DNA of 64,000 nucleotides from contig UCEU01000008.1 of NCBI GenBank assembly GCA_900471485.1, positions 67,314 to 131,313 on the forward strand, written 5' to 3'. Every line of letters starts with the position of its first letter. The first letter of the stretch is position 1. Both the position numbers and the translations under genes were made by a program. This DNA is from Hyphomicrobiales bacterium (GTDB lineage: Bacteria > Pseudomonadota > Alphaproteobacteria > Rhizobiales > Rhizobiaceae). This document shows positions 1 to 8,155 of this stretch, piece after piece. Below the pieces are notes generated by a model. The model saw only the letters and a program-made list of their open reading frames with translations. It was not told where the DNA came from and ran no database searches.

Positions 1-872
1 CAAAGGACTTTCCGCAGGAACTGCTCGAACTCTATGATTATTATGCGCACGGCAGGATAACCAAGCGCGAGTTTCTCGATCGCGCTGCCAAGTACGCCGT
101 CGGAGGCGTAACGGCGGCAGCCATTCTCTCCTCGATGAGCCCGAACTACGCGCTCGCCACCCAGGTCGAGTTTACCGATCCGGATATTGTCGCCGAGTAC
201 ATCACCTATCCCTCGCCGAAGGGTAATGGCGATGTCCGTGCCTACCTCGTTCGTCCGGCGAAGGCTACCGGCAAGGTGCCGGCCGTGGTCGTGGCGCACG
301 AGAACCGGGGCCTCAACCCGTATATCGAGGACGTCGCCCGCCGCGTCGCCAAGGCTGGCTTCATCGCGCTTGCCCCCGATGGGCTGACATCGGTCGGCGG
401 CTATCCGGGCAATGACGAGAAGGGCCGCGAACTGCAGCAGAAGGTCGATCCCGAGAAGTTGATGAACGACTTCTTCGCGGCGATCGAATTCATGATGAAG
501 AGCGACATGACCACAGGCAAGGTCGGTATCACCGGCTTCTGCTATGGTGGTGGCGTCGCCAATGCCGCGGCGGTTGCCTATCCGGAACTCGCCGCCGCCG
601 TGCCCTTCTATGGCCGCCAGCCCAAGGCGGAGAGTGTGCCCAGCATCAAGGCGCCGCTGTTGCTTCATTACGCCGAGCTCGACAAGGGCATCACCGACGG
701 CTGGCCGCCCTACGAAGCGGCCTTGAAGGCAAACAACAAGACCTACGAGGCCTATGTCTACCCAGGCGTCAACCACGGCTTCCACAACGATTCCACGCCG
801 CGCTACGACGAGGCTGCCGCCAAGCTCGCCTGGGACCGGACCATCGACTGGTTCAAGCGCTATCTCGCCTGA
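1..872 (+). CDS. Dienelactone hydrolase family protein, Tat-type leader (5' truncated by window)
   Basis: An alpha/beta hydrolase of the dienelactone hydrolase (YghX-like) family. The reading frame is open from base 3, so the gene starts before the window; the ATG at 135 is internal. The upstream part reads [18 protein letters not shown], then a [10 protein letters not shown] stretch and a hydrophobic segment, which looks like an N-terminal leader exporting the enzyme. The catalytic triad is visible: Cys in GFCYGGG (codon near 540), Asp in AELDKG (near 681) and His in GVNHGFHND (near 774). The family hydrolyses dienelactones or related esters; the substrate here is unknown. A strong hairpin follows the stop codon. 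Confidence 0.9.
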   Translation, partial: KDFPQELLELYDYYAHGRITKREFLDRAAKYAVGGVTAAAILSSMSPNYALATQVEFTDPDIVAEYITYPSPKGNGDVRAYLVRPAKATGKVPAVVVAHENRGLNPYIEDVARRVAKAGFIALAPDGLTSVGGYPGNDEKGRELQQKVDPEKLMNDFFAAIEFMMKSDMTTGKVGITGFCYGGGVANAAAVAYPELAAAVPFYGRQPKAESVPSIKAPLLLHYAELDKGITDGWPPYEAALKANNKTYEAYVYPGVNHGFHNDSTPRYDEAAAKLAWDRTIDWFKRYLA

Positions 873-901
873 GTGCGGCCGCCGGTATAGCTTCAACTCA
901 A

Positions 902-926
902 AATGCCGCCCCGAAAGGGCGGCATT
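902..926. terminator. Bidirectional terminator hairpin
   Basis: A perfect 10-bp stem (AATGCCGCCC/GGGCGGCATT) with a 5-nt CGAAA loop lies between the convergent dienelactone hydrolase and aminotransferase genes. The flanks are A-rich on the left and moderately T-rich on the right, so it can serve both strands. Confidence 0.7.
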
Positions 927-930
927 CGTG

Positions 931-1785
931 TCAGATCGCGGTCGCCAGCTTGGCTTCGATATAGAGCTGGCGAAGCTTGGCTGTGAGCGGGCCGGGCACG
1001 CCGGTGCCGATCGGCTGGCCGTCGATGCGGGTCACGGGAAGGACGAAACTGGTCGCGGAGGTGACGAAGGCTTCCGCGGCGTTCTTCGCTTCCTCGGGCG
1101 TGAACGCCCGTTCCTCGACTTCGATGCCAGCCTGTCTTGCGATGTCGAGAACGCTGAGGCGCGTGATGCCGTGCAGGATGGCGTTGGACAATCCGCGGGT
1201 CACGAGCTTGCCGTCCGTGGTGATGATGTGGGAGGTCGCGGAGCTGGCCTCGGTCACGAAGCCGTCCTCGACCAGCCATGCGTCATCCGCGCCGACCTCG
1301 GCGGCCTTCATCTTGGCCATCGAGGGGTAGAGCAGTTGTACGGTCTTGATGTCGCGGCGGCCCCAGCGCTCATCGGGCACGAGCGCGACGGAGATGCCGG
1401 TCTTCACCTTGGGGTTATCGAGCACGGCCTTTGCTTGCGTAAAGAGAACGAGCGTCGGCTGGGCATCGACGGGGAAGGCGAAATCGCGATCGGCGGCACC
1501 GCGCGAAATCTGCAGGTAGATCAGGCCTTCGTTCAAGTCGTTGCGGCGTACGATCTCGCGATGAACGGCGAGCAACTCTTCATCCGTCAGCGGGCATTCG
1601 ATGCCGAGTTCGGCCAGGGACCGCTTGAGGCGGGCCGTGTGGCCCGAATATTCCAGAAGCTTGCCGCCGATGACGCCGGTCACTTCGTAGATGGCGTCCG
1701 CGAAGAGAAAGCCGCGATCGAAGATGGAAACCTTGGCATCGGCTTCGGCGAGCCATTCGCCGTTCAGGTAGACAGTGCGGGGCAA
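931..1785 (-). CDS. dat: D-amino-acid transaminase (class IV PLP aminotransferase)
   Basis: A 284-aa fold-type IV PLP enzyme that interconverts D-amino acids and 2-oxo acids, supplying D-Ala/D-Glu or degrading D-amino acids. The N-terminus PRTVYLNGEW followed by KVSIFDRGFLFAD is typical of D-alanine aminotransferases. The lysine in the YPSMAKMKA segment is the likely Schiff-base residue, and the EASSATSHII segment matches the cofactor-phosphate region. The start chosen is TTG at 1785, because GAGGAAA lies at good spacing just upstream and the protein then begins where family members do. An in-frame ATG at 1926 would add 47 residues unlike the family. It stands alone, convergent with the hydrolase gene. 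Confidence 0.88.
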   Translation of the reverse strand: MPRTVYLNGEWLAEADAKVSIFDRGFLFADAIYEVTGVIGGKLLEYSGHTARLKRSLAELGIECPLTDEELLAVHREIVRRNDLNEGLIYLQISRGAADRDFAFPVDAQPTLVLFTQAKAVLDNPKVKTGISVALVPDERWGRRDIKTVQLLYPSMAKMKAAEVGADDAWLVEDGFVTEASSATSHIITTDGKLVTRGLSNAILHGITRLSVLDIARQAGIEVEERAFTPEEAKNAAEAFVTSATSFVLPVTRIDGQPIGTGVPGPLTAKLRQLYIEAKLATAI

Positions 1786-1944
1786 AGTGGTTTCCTCGTT
1801 CAATTCTGCTGAGTGAATCACCTGCTGACCATAGCGACAGCCGGGTGCGCTTTCCATCAGCAGGTATCGAGGCGAAAACGATTCTCGCCCGGCTATCAAT
1901 GGGCGGACAACGGCTCGCCTTCGCAAGCCGTTGTTCTTTTCCGA

Positions 1945-2904
1945 TTATCGCGTTGCCGCGACCGGCTCCGCCTCGTCGCCATCCGTGCGGTTCGAGAAAT
2001 AGTTGGCGATGAGCGCGCCCGAGATGTTGTGCCATACGCTGAAGACGGCGCTTGGAACGGCCGCCAGCGGCGAGAAGTAGGCGGTGGCAAGCGCCGCGCC
2101 GAGGCCGCTGTTCTGCATGCCGACTTCGATCGCCAGCGCCTTGCGCTTGTATAGGTTAAGGCCGAAGGCCTTGGCGGCGAAGAAGCCGAGCAGATAGCCG
2201 AGACCGTTGTGCAGCACGACGACTGCAAAGATCAGCAGGCCGGACTGCGCGATCGCACCCTTGCTGGCGCCGACGACGGCGGCGACGATCAGAACGATGC
2301 CGACGACGCTGACCAGCGGCAGCACCGGGATCGCGGCGGTCACGAGGCGCGGCAGCGCCTTCTGCGCGATGAAGCCGAGCGCCAGCGGCAGGATGATGAC
2401 CTGCAGGATGCTGACGAACATCGCCCAGGCGTTGACCGGAAGATACTGGCTCGCGAACATCCAGACGAGGAACGGCGTCACGATCGGCGCGGCAAGCGTG
2501 GTCACGCTGGTGCATGCGACGCTGAGGGCCACATCGCCCTTGGCAAGATAGGTCATGACGTTGCTCGACGTGCCGCCGGGGCAGCAGCCGACCAGAATGA
2601 CGCCGGCGGCGACCTCAGGCGGCATCGGGATGATGCGGGTGAGGAGCAGCGCCAGCGCCGGCATGATGACGGAATGGGCAACGACACCGATCGCCACTTC
2701 CACCGGGCGGCGTCCGAGTTCCCTGAAGTCGTCGATGGAGATCGTCAGGCCCATGCCGAACATGATGATCCCCAGCAGGGTGACGATGTACGGCGCGACG
2801 TGTTTGAAGGTCTCGGGGAAGAAGAAGCCGAGCACGGCGAACAGGATGACCCAGAGTGCGAACGTCTTGCCGACGAACGCTGAGAATGATGCAAGCGCTT
2901 TCAA
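1945..2904 (-). CDS. Bile acid:sodium symporter family (BASS) transporter
   Basis: A 319-aa inner-membrane protein with about nine to ten hydrophobic helices. The segments [22 protein letters not shown] and [14 protein letters not shown] are the conserved BASS/SBF sodium- and substrate-site regions. The family imports bile-acid-like or organic-anion substrates (pantoate or 2-keto acids in some members) with Na+. The substrate cannot be told from sequence. The gene is monocistronic and reads toward the transaminase gene, about 160 bp away. Confidence 0.88.
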   Translation of the reverse strand: MKALASFSAFVGKTFALWVILFAVLGFFFPETFKHVAPYIVTLLGIIMFGMGLTISIDDFRELGRRPVEVAIGVVAHSVIMPALALLLTRIIPMPPEVAAGVILVGCCPGGTSSNVMTYLAKGDVALSVACTSVTTLAAPIVTPFLVWMFASQYLPVNAWAMFVSILQVIILPLALGFIAQKALPRLVTAAIPVLPLVSVVGIVLIVAAVVGASKGAIAQSGLLIFAVVVLHNGLGYLLGFFAAKAFGLNLYKRKALAIEVGMQNSGLGAALATAYFSPLAAVPSAVFSVWHNISGALIANYFSNRTDGDEAEPVAATR

Positions 2905-3162
2905 TTTAGTCTCCTAGAATAGTCTGTGCGGCGCAATATTCCCCACGGTCAGGGAGTCAAGCGCAGCTGGGGCCGTGAACGTCCACTCCCGGTGCTTTTT
3001 GCCGGAAAGTCGTGTCGAAGGGTTGCATCGGGCTTGCGTCGGCGATGGTTGTTGGGGATAGAGGCGAGGACGATCGGGCGAGGCCGGTTGCGCCTCGTCA
3101 GCCACGGAGTGCTTGTTTTGATGGTGCAGAGTTCGCGCGAGCGATCCGACGAGGAGCAAGCC

Positions 3163-3537
3163 GTGCCGCGATCTAGATCCGTGCGGATATTCTATCTCGT
3201 GCTCGGTATTCTGATGCTGGTGCTGGGCTTTATCGGCGCGCTCCTGCCGGTCATGCCGACCACCATCTTTCTGATCCTTGCGGCATGGTGCTTCGGGCGA
3301 TCTTCGCCCCGGCTGGAGGCATGGCTGCTCGATCATCCCCGTTTCGGCCCGACGCTTCGTGCCTGGCGCGAGAATGGCGCCGTTCCGCGCCGGATCAAGC
3401 TTATCGCGGTGTCGGGAATGCTCGCGGGTTACGCGATCTTTTTCATCACCGTGGTGCCCGGCCTTTGGCTTGCCCTGACAGTTGGCGCCGGCATGCTCGC
3501 CTGCGCCGTCTACGTGCTGACCCGTCCTGACGGATAG
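3163..3537 (+). CDS. YbaN family (DUF454) inner-membrane protein
   Basis: A 124-aa protein with an N-terminal membrane helix, the conserved LPVMPTTIFLILAAWCFGRSSPRLEAWLL signature spread over residues 25-55, and a C-terminal pair of helices. It matches E. coli YbaN in length and layout. Function is unknown; YbaN-like genes are widespread in Proteobacteria. The start chosen is GTG at 3163 because GAGGAG lies about 7 nt upstream. An in-frame ATG at 3121 would add 14 residues. Confidence 0.8.
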   Translation: MPRSRSVRIFYLVLGILMLVLGFIGALLPVMPTTIFLILAAWCFGRSSPRLEAWLLDHPRFGPTLRAWRENGAVPRRIKLIAVSGMLAGYAIFFITVVPGLWLALTVGAGMLACAVYVLTRPDG

Positions 3538-3545
3538 CGCGTGAA

Positions 3546-3565
3546 AGGGCGGCTGTTGCCGCCCT
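3546..3565. terminator. Bidirectional terminator hairpin
   Basis: A perfect 8-bp stem (AGGGCGGC/GCCGCCCT) with a TGTT loop sits between the convergent YbaN-like gene and the small cysteine-rich gene. Confidence 0.65.
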
Positions 3566-3584
3566 GTCGCTGTTCATTTTCTGC

Positions 3585-3782
3585 TCAGGCAGCCTGCTCG
3601 GCCGCGAAATGACCGCACCAGTCATTTGCCGATACGACCGGCCACAGACCGCGCGCGTTGGCTTCCGGCTGGGAAACTGGCGGGTTGAAGCGACAGAGAC
3701 CGGCGTTCTCGGCAGCCTTGCCGGTGTTGGCGACGTGGCTTTCGTAAAACGAGCAGGCTTCGCAAGCGGTGTTGTTCGACAT
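3585..3782 (-). CDS. Small four-cysteine protein under a putative iron-control element
   Basis: A 65-aa hypothetical protein with Cys at positions 7, 10, 30 and 56: a CxxC pair near the N-terminus, then LCRFNPP and DWCGHF. The spacing is compatible with binding Zn or an Fe-S cluster, but no known family could be named. AAAGGA lies upstream of the ATG. The promoter region holds a perfect TTAGAAT-G-ATTCTAA palindrome (3842-3856) that resembles the Irr iron-control element of rhizobia. Iron-responsive expression is therefore inferred. The 5' leader also contains a short hairpin (3809-3830). Confidence 0.8.
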   Translation of the reverse strand: MSNNTACEACSFYESHVANTGKAAENAGLCRFNPPVSQPEANARGLWPVVSANDWCGHFAAEQAA

Positions 3783-3808
3783 GATGTTTCCTTTCTTGGT
3801 CGTATTCC

Positions 3809-3830
3809 CGAGGCTTAAAGTTGAGCCTCG
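3809..3830 (-). promoter_or_regulatory. 5' leader hairpin of the four-cysteine gene
   Basis: CGAGGCT and AGCCTCG form a perfect 7-bp stem with an 8-nt loop about 27 nt before the start codon. It could stabilise the mRNA or control translation; its role is not known. Confidence 0.4.
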
Positions 3831-3841
3831 AATTCATGAAA

Positions 3842-3856
3842 TTAGAATGATTCTAA
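3842..3856. promoter_or_regulatory. Putative Irr-type iron control element (ICE box)
   Basis: The perfect 15-bp palindrome TTAGAATGATTCTAA fits the TTAGAA-N3-TTCTAA form described for Irr-binding sites in rhizobia. It is 60 bp upstream of the minus-strand four-cysteine gene and sits in an AT-rich stretch that probably contains the promoter. Binding by Irr is inferred from the motif alone. Confidence 0.6.
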
Positions 3857-4013
3857 AAAGAAAATCCTCAACCAGCAAGAGAAAAAAATCGCGATGACAC
3901 AAAGTCGCGCAATACCGGTCTCGGAAGGCTCACCGTCGACTGCAGGCTTGACCCGGCGCATCAAGGCTGACAGGTCATCCGTCACGAGATGAAATTGGAA
4001 GCGGAAAGAGGCA

Positions 4014-4226
4014 ATGGATCAGAAACTCTTCAAGAGCCTGTGCAAGGACGGCAAGTTCAAGGAAGCCCTCGGCCTGGCCACACAGGGGCGGGAGCAGGAG
4101 AAGTTCACGCCGAGCCGGTTCTCCATCGACAAGAAGACCGGCCTGCCGATCTTCTATCGCGGCAACAAGCGGGTGGAAGCCGATGAAACAGGTGAATGGC
4201 ACCTGTCGAAGAACACCAAGTTCTAG
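4014..4226 (+). CDS. Small conserved-looking hypothetical protein
   Basis: A 70-aa charged soluble protein (MDQKLFKSLCKDGKFKEAL start, Lys/Glu-rich, ending HLSKNTKF). No family was recognised. An AAAGAGG stretch lies just before the ATG, at short spacing. A coding role is supported by the start context and by codon use like the neighbours. It is followed at 100 bp by the aldo/keto reductase gene. Confidence 0.6.
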   Translation: MDQKLFKSLCKDGKFKEALGLATQGREQEKFTPSRFSIDKKTGLPIFYRGNKRVEADETGEWHLSKNTKF

Positions 4227-4328
4227 CGGCGCTCCCCGGCGGCTGCGACATGATTGCGATAAAAGGCGGTTGGCTTTGGCGTCGGCATCGCCCTATGTTG
4301 CCCCCACAGTTAGTGGAGGAGAAATGCC

Positions 4329-5318
4329 ATGGAATATCGTCGCCTCGGAAAATCCGGCCTGAAGGTCAGTGAGTTCTCGTTCGGGTCATGGGTCACTTTC
4401 GGCAGGCAGGTCGAGGGCGACGATGCCGTGAGCCTGATGGCGCATGCCTATGACAACGGCATAAACTTCTTCGACAATGCCGAAGGCTACGAAAGCGGCA
4501 AATCCGAGATCGTCATGGGCGAAGCGCTGAAGACGCTGGGCTGGAGCCGCGATAGCTTCGTCGTTTCCAGCAAGGTCTTCTGGGGCGGCAGCAAGCCGAC
4601 GCAGCGCGGGCTTTCACGCAAGCATGTGACCGATGCCGCGCATGCGGCGCTGAAGCGCCTGCAGGTCGATTATCTTGACCTCTACTTCTGCCACCGGCCG
4701 GATATCGATACGCCGATCGAGGAAACGGTGCGCGCAATGCACGATCTCGTGGCCCAAGGCAAAATCCTCTACTGGGGCACGTCGGAATGGTCGGCGCAGC
4801 AGTTGACCGAAGCCTATGCCGTTGCACGCGACCTGCGGGTCACTCCGCCGACCATGGAGCAGCCGCAGTATAACCTCTTTGAGCGCCAGAAGGTCGAGGG
4901 TGATTACCTGCCGCTCTACGATCTCATCGGCCTCGGCACGACGATCTGGTCCCCGCTCGCCTCGGGCGTACTCACCGGCAAGTACAACAACGGCGTCCCG
5001 GACGACAGCCGCATGAACCTTCCCGGCTACGAGTGGCTGAAGGAGAAGTGGACGAGCGATGCTGGGCGCGCGCAGCTTGCGAAGGTGGCCGAACTCGCCG
5101 CCCTCGCAAAGGAGATCGGCCTGTCGATCACGCATCTTGCGCTGCTCTGGTGCCTGGCCAACCGCCACGTCTCGACGGTCATTCTGGGCGCCTCACGCAA
5201 GAGCCAGCTTGAGGATAATCTTGCGGCGCTCGCTCATAAGGACAAGCTGACGCCCGACGTGCTTGAGCGGATCGAGGCAATCGTCCAGAACAAGCCGGCG
5301 GGCCCCGCGCGCTTCTGA
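4329..5318 (+). CDS. Aldo/keto reductase (KCNAB/YghZ-like)
   Basis: A 329-aa TIM-barrel NADPH-dependent oxidoreductase. The catalytic tetrad is visible as Asp49, Tyr54, Lys82 and His122. The C-terminal segment CLANRHVSTVILGASRKSQ matches the NADPH phosphate-binding region. Length and the N-terminus MEYRRLGKSGLKVSEFSFG match the potassium-channel beta-subunit-like branch, whose bacterial members (YghZ) reduce aldehydes such as methylglyoxal. GGAGGAGA upstream supports this start. No partner gene is evident. Confidence 0.92.
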   Translation: MEYRRLGKSGLKVSEFSFGSWVTFGRQVEGDDAVSLMAHAYDNGINFFDNAEGYESGKSEIVMGEALKTLGWSRDSFVVSSKVFWGGSKPTQRGLSRKHVTDAAHAALKRLQVDYLDLYFCHRPDIDTPIEETVRAMHDLVAQGKILYWGTSEWSAQQLTEAYAVARDLRVTPPTMEQPQYNLFERQKVEGDYLPLYDLIGLGTTIWSPLASGVLTGKYNNGVPDDSRMNLPGYEWLKEKWTSDAGRAQLAKVAELAALAKEIGLSITHLALLWCLANRHVSTVILGASRKSQLEDNLAALAHKDKLTPDVLERIEAIVQNKPAGPARF

Positions 5319-5427
5319 CATGGCAGCCGCACTGATCACCGAAAGTTGAAAGCTCGCGGGCAGCGGGCGGTCGCGGTCCTGTGAGGCTGTGTTACAGTCT
5401 TGAGACTTGGATAGCGCAGGTCGGTTG

Positions 5428-6198
5428 ATGCTCACAACGCTCGCGGTGCTCATGAGTCTTACCGGCGTCGCCGCAACGGCGGCGCCTTCAAGCAACGAAG
5501 TCGATGTCGCGCTTGTCCTGGCGGTCGATACGTCACGCTCGATGGATTTCGATGAGGTGCGCATCCAGCGCGAGGGTTATGTCGAGGCGCTCAAGCATCA
5601 GGAATTCCTCAACGCGGTCAGGAACGGCCTGACCGGCCGTATCGCCATCAGCTATTTCGAATGGGCGGGCTATGTTGTGCCCGATTCCGTCATCGACTGG
5701 ACGGTGATCGAAACGCAGCAGGATGCCGATGCCTTTGCCGACAAGCTCGGCGCGCGTCCGATCATCACTCAGCGTCGGACCTCGATTTCGGCTGCCGTCG
5801 CGCAGGGCGCCACCATGATCGTCTCCAGCCCCTACAGCGGCATGCGAAAGGTGATCGACGTCTCGGGCGACGGGCCGAACAATTCGGGCGATCCGGTCTT
5901 GCCTGTAAGGGACAAGGCGGTTGCCGCCGGTATCACGATCAACGGTCTGGCGATCATGCTGCGGCCATCGGAAGCGCCGGGCGGGCTTGATCGCTATTAT
6001 GCGGATTGCGTGATCGGGGGACCGGGCTCGTTCGTGCTGCCGGTTCACAAGGTGGAGGATTTCGCTGTCGCGATCCGCCGCAAATTGGTGTTGGAAGTCA
6101 GCGGACTTGATCCGCTCGTCAAGAAGATCGCAGCCACTCAGGCAGGAAGCGATTGCCTCATCGGCGAAAAACAGTGGCAGAATCTCTTCGACCGCTGA
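5428..6198 (+). CDS. DUF1194 domain protein, exported von Willebrand factor A-like
   Basis: A 256-aa secreted or periplasmic protein. A hydrophobic leader (LTTLAVLMSLTGVAATAA) precedes a VWA-like fold with a MIDAS motif DTSRSM in VALVLAVDTSRSMD, the RTSISAAV segment carrying the MIDAS threonine, and DVSGDGPNNSG. DUF1194 proteins are common in Rhizobiales and uncharacterised; a metal-dependent protein-interaction role is inferred. The start could instead be TTG at 5407, seven codons upstream; neither has a strong Shine-Dalgarno sequence. The region upstream to the aldo/keto reductase gene is about 100 bp. Confidence 0.85.
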   Translation: MLTTLAVLMSLTGVAATAAPSSNEVDVALVLAVDTSRSMDFDEVRIQREGYVEALKHQEFLNAVRNGLTGRIAISYFEWAGYVVPDSVIDWTVIETQQDADAFADKLGARPIITQRRTSISAAVAQGATMIVSSPYSGMRKVIDVSGDGPNNSGDPVLPVRDKAVAAGITINGLAIMLRPSEAPGGLDRYYADCVIGGPGSFVLPVHKVEDFAVAIRRKLVLEVSGLDPLVKKIAATQAGSDCLIGEKQWQNLFDR

Positions 6199-6203
6199 GT
6201 GAA

Positions 6204-6228
6204 ACAGCCGCATCGGTGATGCGGCTGT
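6204..6228. terminator. Bidirectional terminator hairpin
   Basis: An 11-bp perfect stem (ACAGCCGCATC/GATGCGGCTGT) with a 3-nt loop lies between the convergent DUF1194 gene and the cold-shock gene. A short TTT follows it on the minus strand. Confidence 0.7.
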
Positions 6229-6237
6229 CGCAGGGTA

Positions 6238-6447
6238 TCAGAGCGCGCGCAGATCTTCTGCGGCGGTCTTGCCGGATCGGCGATCCTGCGTCGGCTCAAA
6301 ACTGACCTTCTGGCCATCATTCAAACCCTGAAGGCCCGAGCGCTGAACGGCAGAGATGTGCACGAACACATCAGGCGCGCCGTTATCCGGCTGGATGAAG
6401 CCATAGCCTTTTTCAGAATTGAACCACTTAACTGTACCAGTTGCCAC
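6238..6447 (-). CDS. cspA: Cold-shock protein, CspA family
   Basis: A 69-aa single-stranded nucleic-acid-binding OB-fold protein that acts as an RNA chaperone. The RNP motifs are clear: [14 protein letters not shown] (RNP1) and DVFVHIS (RNP2). The start chosen is GTG at 6447, giving [10 protein letters not shown], the standard rhizobial Csp N-terminus; CGAGGA lies 7 nt upstream. The earlier in-frame ATG (6591) would add 48 residues that do not belong to the family. Its upstream region carries a perfect 9-bp hairpin that may be part of a structured cold-shock leader. The paralogue symbol is uncertain. Confidence 0.9.
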   Translation of the reverse strand: MATGTVKWFNSEKGYGFIQPDNGAPDVFVHISAVQRSGLQGLNDGQKVSFEPTQDRRSGKTAAEDLRAL

Positions 6448-6472
6448 TTTGTATCCTCGGTTGTTTCCCAGC

Positions 6473-6495
6473 GTCGCCAACATAAGGTTGGCGAC
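6473..6495. promoter_or_regulatory. Perfect hairpin between the class II aldolase and cold-shock genes
   Basis: GTCGCCAAC-ATAAG-GTTGGCGAC is a perfect 9-bp stem 26 nt upstream of the csp start codon and 65 bp downstream of the aldolase stop. On the minus strand no T-run follows, so it is more likely a csp leader structure than an intrinsic terminator. Confidence 0.5.
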
Positions 6496-6559
6496 TTGTT
6501 TGGCAAGAGGGAAACGCGAAGATATATGCGCGATATCGAAAGTCGTTCCGGCAGGCTCC

Positions 6560-7351
6560 TCAGGAGCGATAGTCGGGCACGGTCTGGCCAAGAACGCGAT
6601 GAAGGCTCTCCAGATGCATCCGGGCGCTTTCGGGATCGCCCTCGCGCATCTGTCTCGCGGCCGCGGCGGCGATGTGATCTGGCACGGGCAGCAGCGAACG
6701 TCCGGTGCTCATCGCCTTGATCTGCACCTCGGCGGCGCGCTCGAGATAATAGAGATCGTCCCAGGCCTCGGCGATATTCGGCGCGCAGACCATGACGCCG
6801 TGGTTGCGCATGAACAGGATATCCTTGTCGCCAAGCACGGCCGCGATGCGGTCGCCTTCGCTTTCGTCGAGCGCGAGGCCGTTATAATTCTCGTCGACGG
6901 CGACGCGGCCGTAGAACTTCAGCGCCGTCTGACCGGCCCAGACGAAAGGATCGCCCTCGATCATGCTGAGCGCCGTCGCATTCGGCATATGCGTGTGAAA
7001 GGCAGCGCCAACCCTGGGCGACATCTTGTGCAGGCGCGCGTGAATGAAGAAGGCGGTCGCCTCAGGCATACCGTCGCCTTCCACGACATTGCCCTCGAAG
7101 TCGCAGATCAACAGCGATGATGCCGTCGCTTCCTGAAACGCCCAGCCGAGACGGTTGACGAGAAACAGGTCGGGATGTCCGGGCACGACCGCGGAGAAGT
7201 GATTGCATATGCCTTCCTCGAGGCCAAGTTTCGCTGCCGTCCTGAGACAGGCGGCGAGATCGACGCGCGCCTGCCAGACCTCTTCGGTATCGAGCGAGAC
7301 ATTGCGCAGAATGGCGGGCTGTCCCTTGGTGAGATTGAGTTCGTGAGCCAT
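6560..7351 (-). CDS. Class II aldolase/adducin family protein
   Basis: A 263-aa protein of the AraD/FucA class II aldolase fold, normally a Zn-dependent aldolase or epimerase for phosphorylated sugars, or a decarboxylase. Metal-ligand histidines are seen in [10 protein letters not shown] and FMRNHGVMV, and a conserved ICNHFS segment sits near residue 50. It is the second gene of a probable two-gene unit with the HAD gene, 14 bp downstream of it. The HAD partner suggests a phosphorylated or halogenated/hydroxy-acid substrate, but nothing in the sequence fixes it. Confidence 0.85.
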   Translation of the reverse strand: MAHELNLTKGQPAILRNVSLDTEEVWQARVDLAACLRTAAKLGLEEGICNHFSAVVPGHPDLFLVNRLGWAFQEATASSLLICDFEGNVVEGDGMPEATAFFIHARLHKMSPRVGAAFHTHMPNATALSMIEGDPFVWAGQTALKFYGRVAVDENYNGLALDESEGDRIAAVLGDKDILFMRNHGVMVCAPNIAEAWDDLYYLERAAEVQIKAMSTGRSLLPVPDHIAAAAARQMREGDPESARMHLESLHRVLGQTVPDYRS

Positions 7352-7365
7352 CAGGTCCTCTGCAG

Positions 7366-8070
7366 TTAAATCCAGCCGGCCGTCGAAAACAGGCCGGGCA
7401 CCTTGTCGAGCGTCGGCACCGTTTCGTCGGGACGATAGTCGCTCAATGGCTTGCGCCCCGTTCCGCGGTCCACCCAGATCGTACGAAAGCCGAGTTCGCG
7501 CGCCGCCGCAAGGTCGAGATGCGGGCTTGCGCAGATATGCACCAGCTCATTCCTGTCGATACCGAGCGTCTTCCAGGCGAACTCGAATGTCTGCCGCGAG
7601 GGTTTGTAGGCGCCAGCCTGCTCAGCCGTGATCACGCGATCGACATTGCCGCCCAGTTGGGCCACGTTTCCTGCGATGATCGCATCATCGGTGTTCGAGA
7701 TGATCGCGGTCATGAAACCGGCCACCTTGAACCGGGCGAGCGTTGCGACGACCTCGGGAAAGGGCGGCATCCTGCCGATCGACGATGTCAGGAGTTCGGC
7801 GTCGGCCTGACTGAAGGCGAGGCCGAATTCAGTCATCGCCCGTTCCAGCGCCAATGCGCTCACATCCTTGAACGTACGATGCGGCCGTTCCTCTTCCAAA
7901 GCATGCTCGTGGCGGTCGTAGACGGCGATGAATGCCTGTTGGTCGATCTCGCGATGCTTGGCGGAAAGTATTTTCTCCATGGCTGCGAGCAGGCCTTCGT
8001 CCCACTGGATGAGGGTTCCGTAGCAATCGAATGTCAGCCACCGCGGCCGCGGTCCTTGTAGTGTCATCAC
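7366..8070 (-). CDS. Haloacid dehalogenase type II family hydrolase
   Basis: A 234-aa HAD-superfamily protein. The nucleophile Asp15 lies in LTFDCYGTLI, the Ser/Thr motif in AIISNTDD, the Lys in AGAYKPSRQTFE, and the acidic segment is replaced by the HICASPHLDLAAARELG motif seen in L-2-haloacid dehalogenase-like proteins. True dehalogenase activity is uncertain, as many members are phosphatases. It precedes the class II aldolase gene by 14 bp, and its promoter region is shared with the divergent LysR gene. Confidence 0.87.
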   Translation of the reverse strand: MMTLQGPRPRWLTFDCYGTLIQWDEGLLAAMEKILSAKHREIDQQAFIAVYDRHEHALEEERPHRTFKDVSALALERAMTEFGLAFSQADAELLTSSIGRMPPFPEVVATLARFKVAGFMTAIISNTDDAIIAGNVAQLGGNVDRVITAEQAGAYKPSRQTFEFAWKTLGIDRNELVHICASPHLDLAAARELGFRTIWVDRGTGRKPLSDYRPDETVPTLDKVPGLFSTAGWI

Positions 8071-8088
8071 ATATCTCCCTTCTGGTGG

Positions 8089-8100
8089 GTCAATATTGAC
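8089..8100. promoter_or_regulatory. Perfect palindrome in the HAD/LysR divergent promoter
   Basis: GTCAATATTGAC is a perfect 12-bp palindrome in the 85-bp gap between the divergent HAD and LysR genes. It fits the T-N11-A class of LysR sites and is a candidate operator for the adjacent regulator. Confidence 0.5.
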
Positions 8101-8155
8101 AATCTCCCGGACATTTGGAAATTAAATGATGTGATAGCAGTCAGTGGGAAAATAA

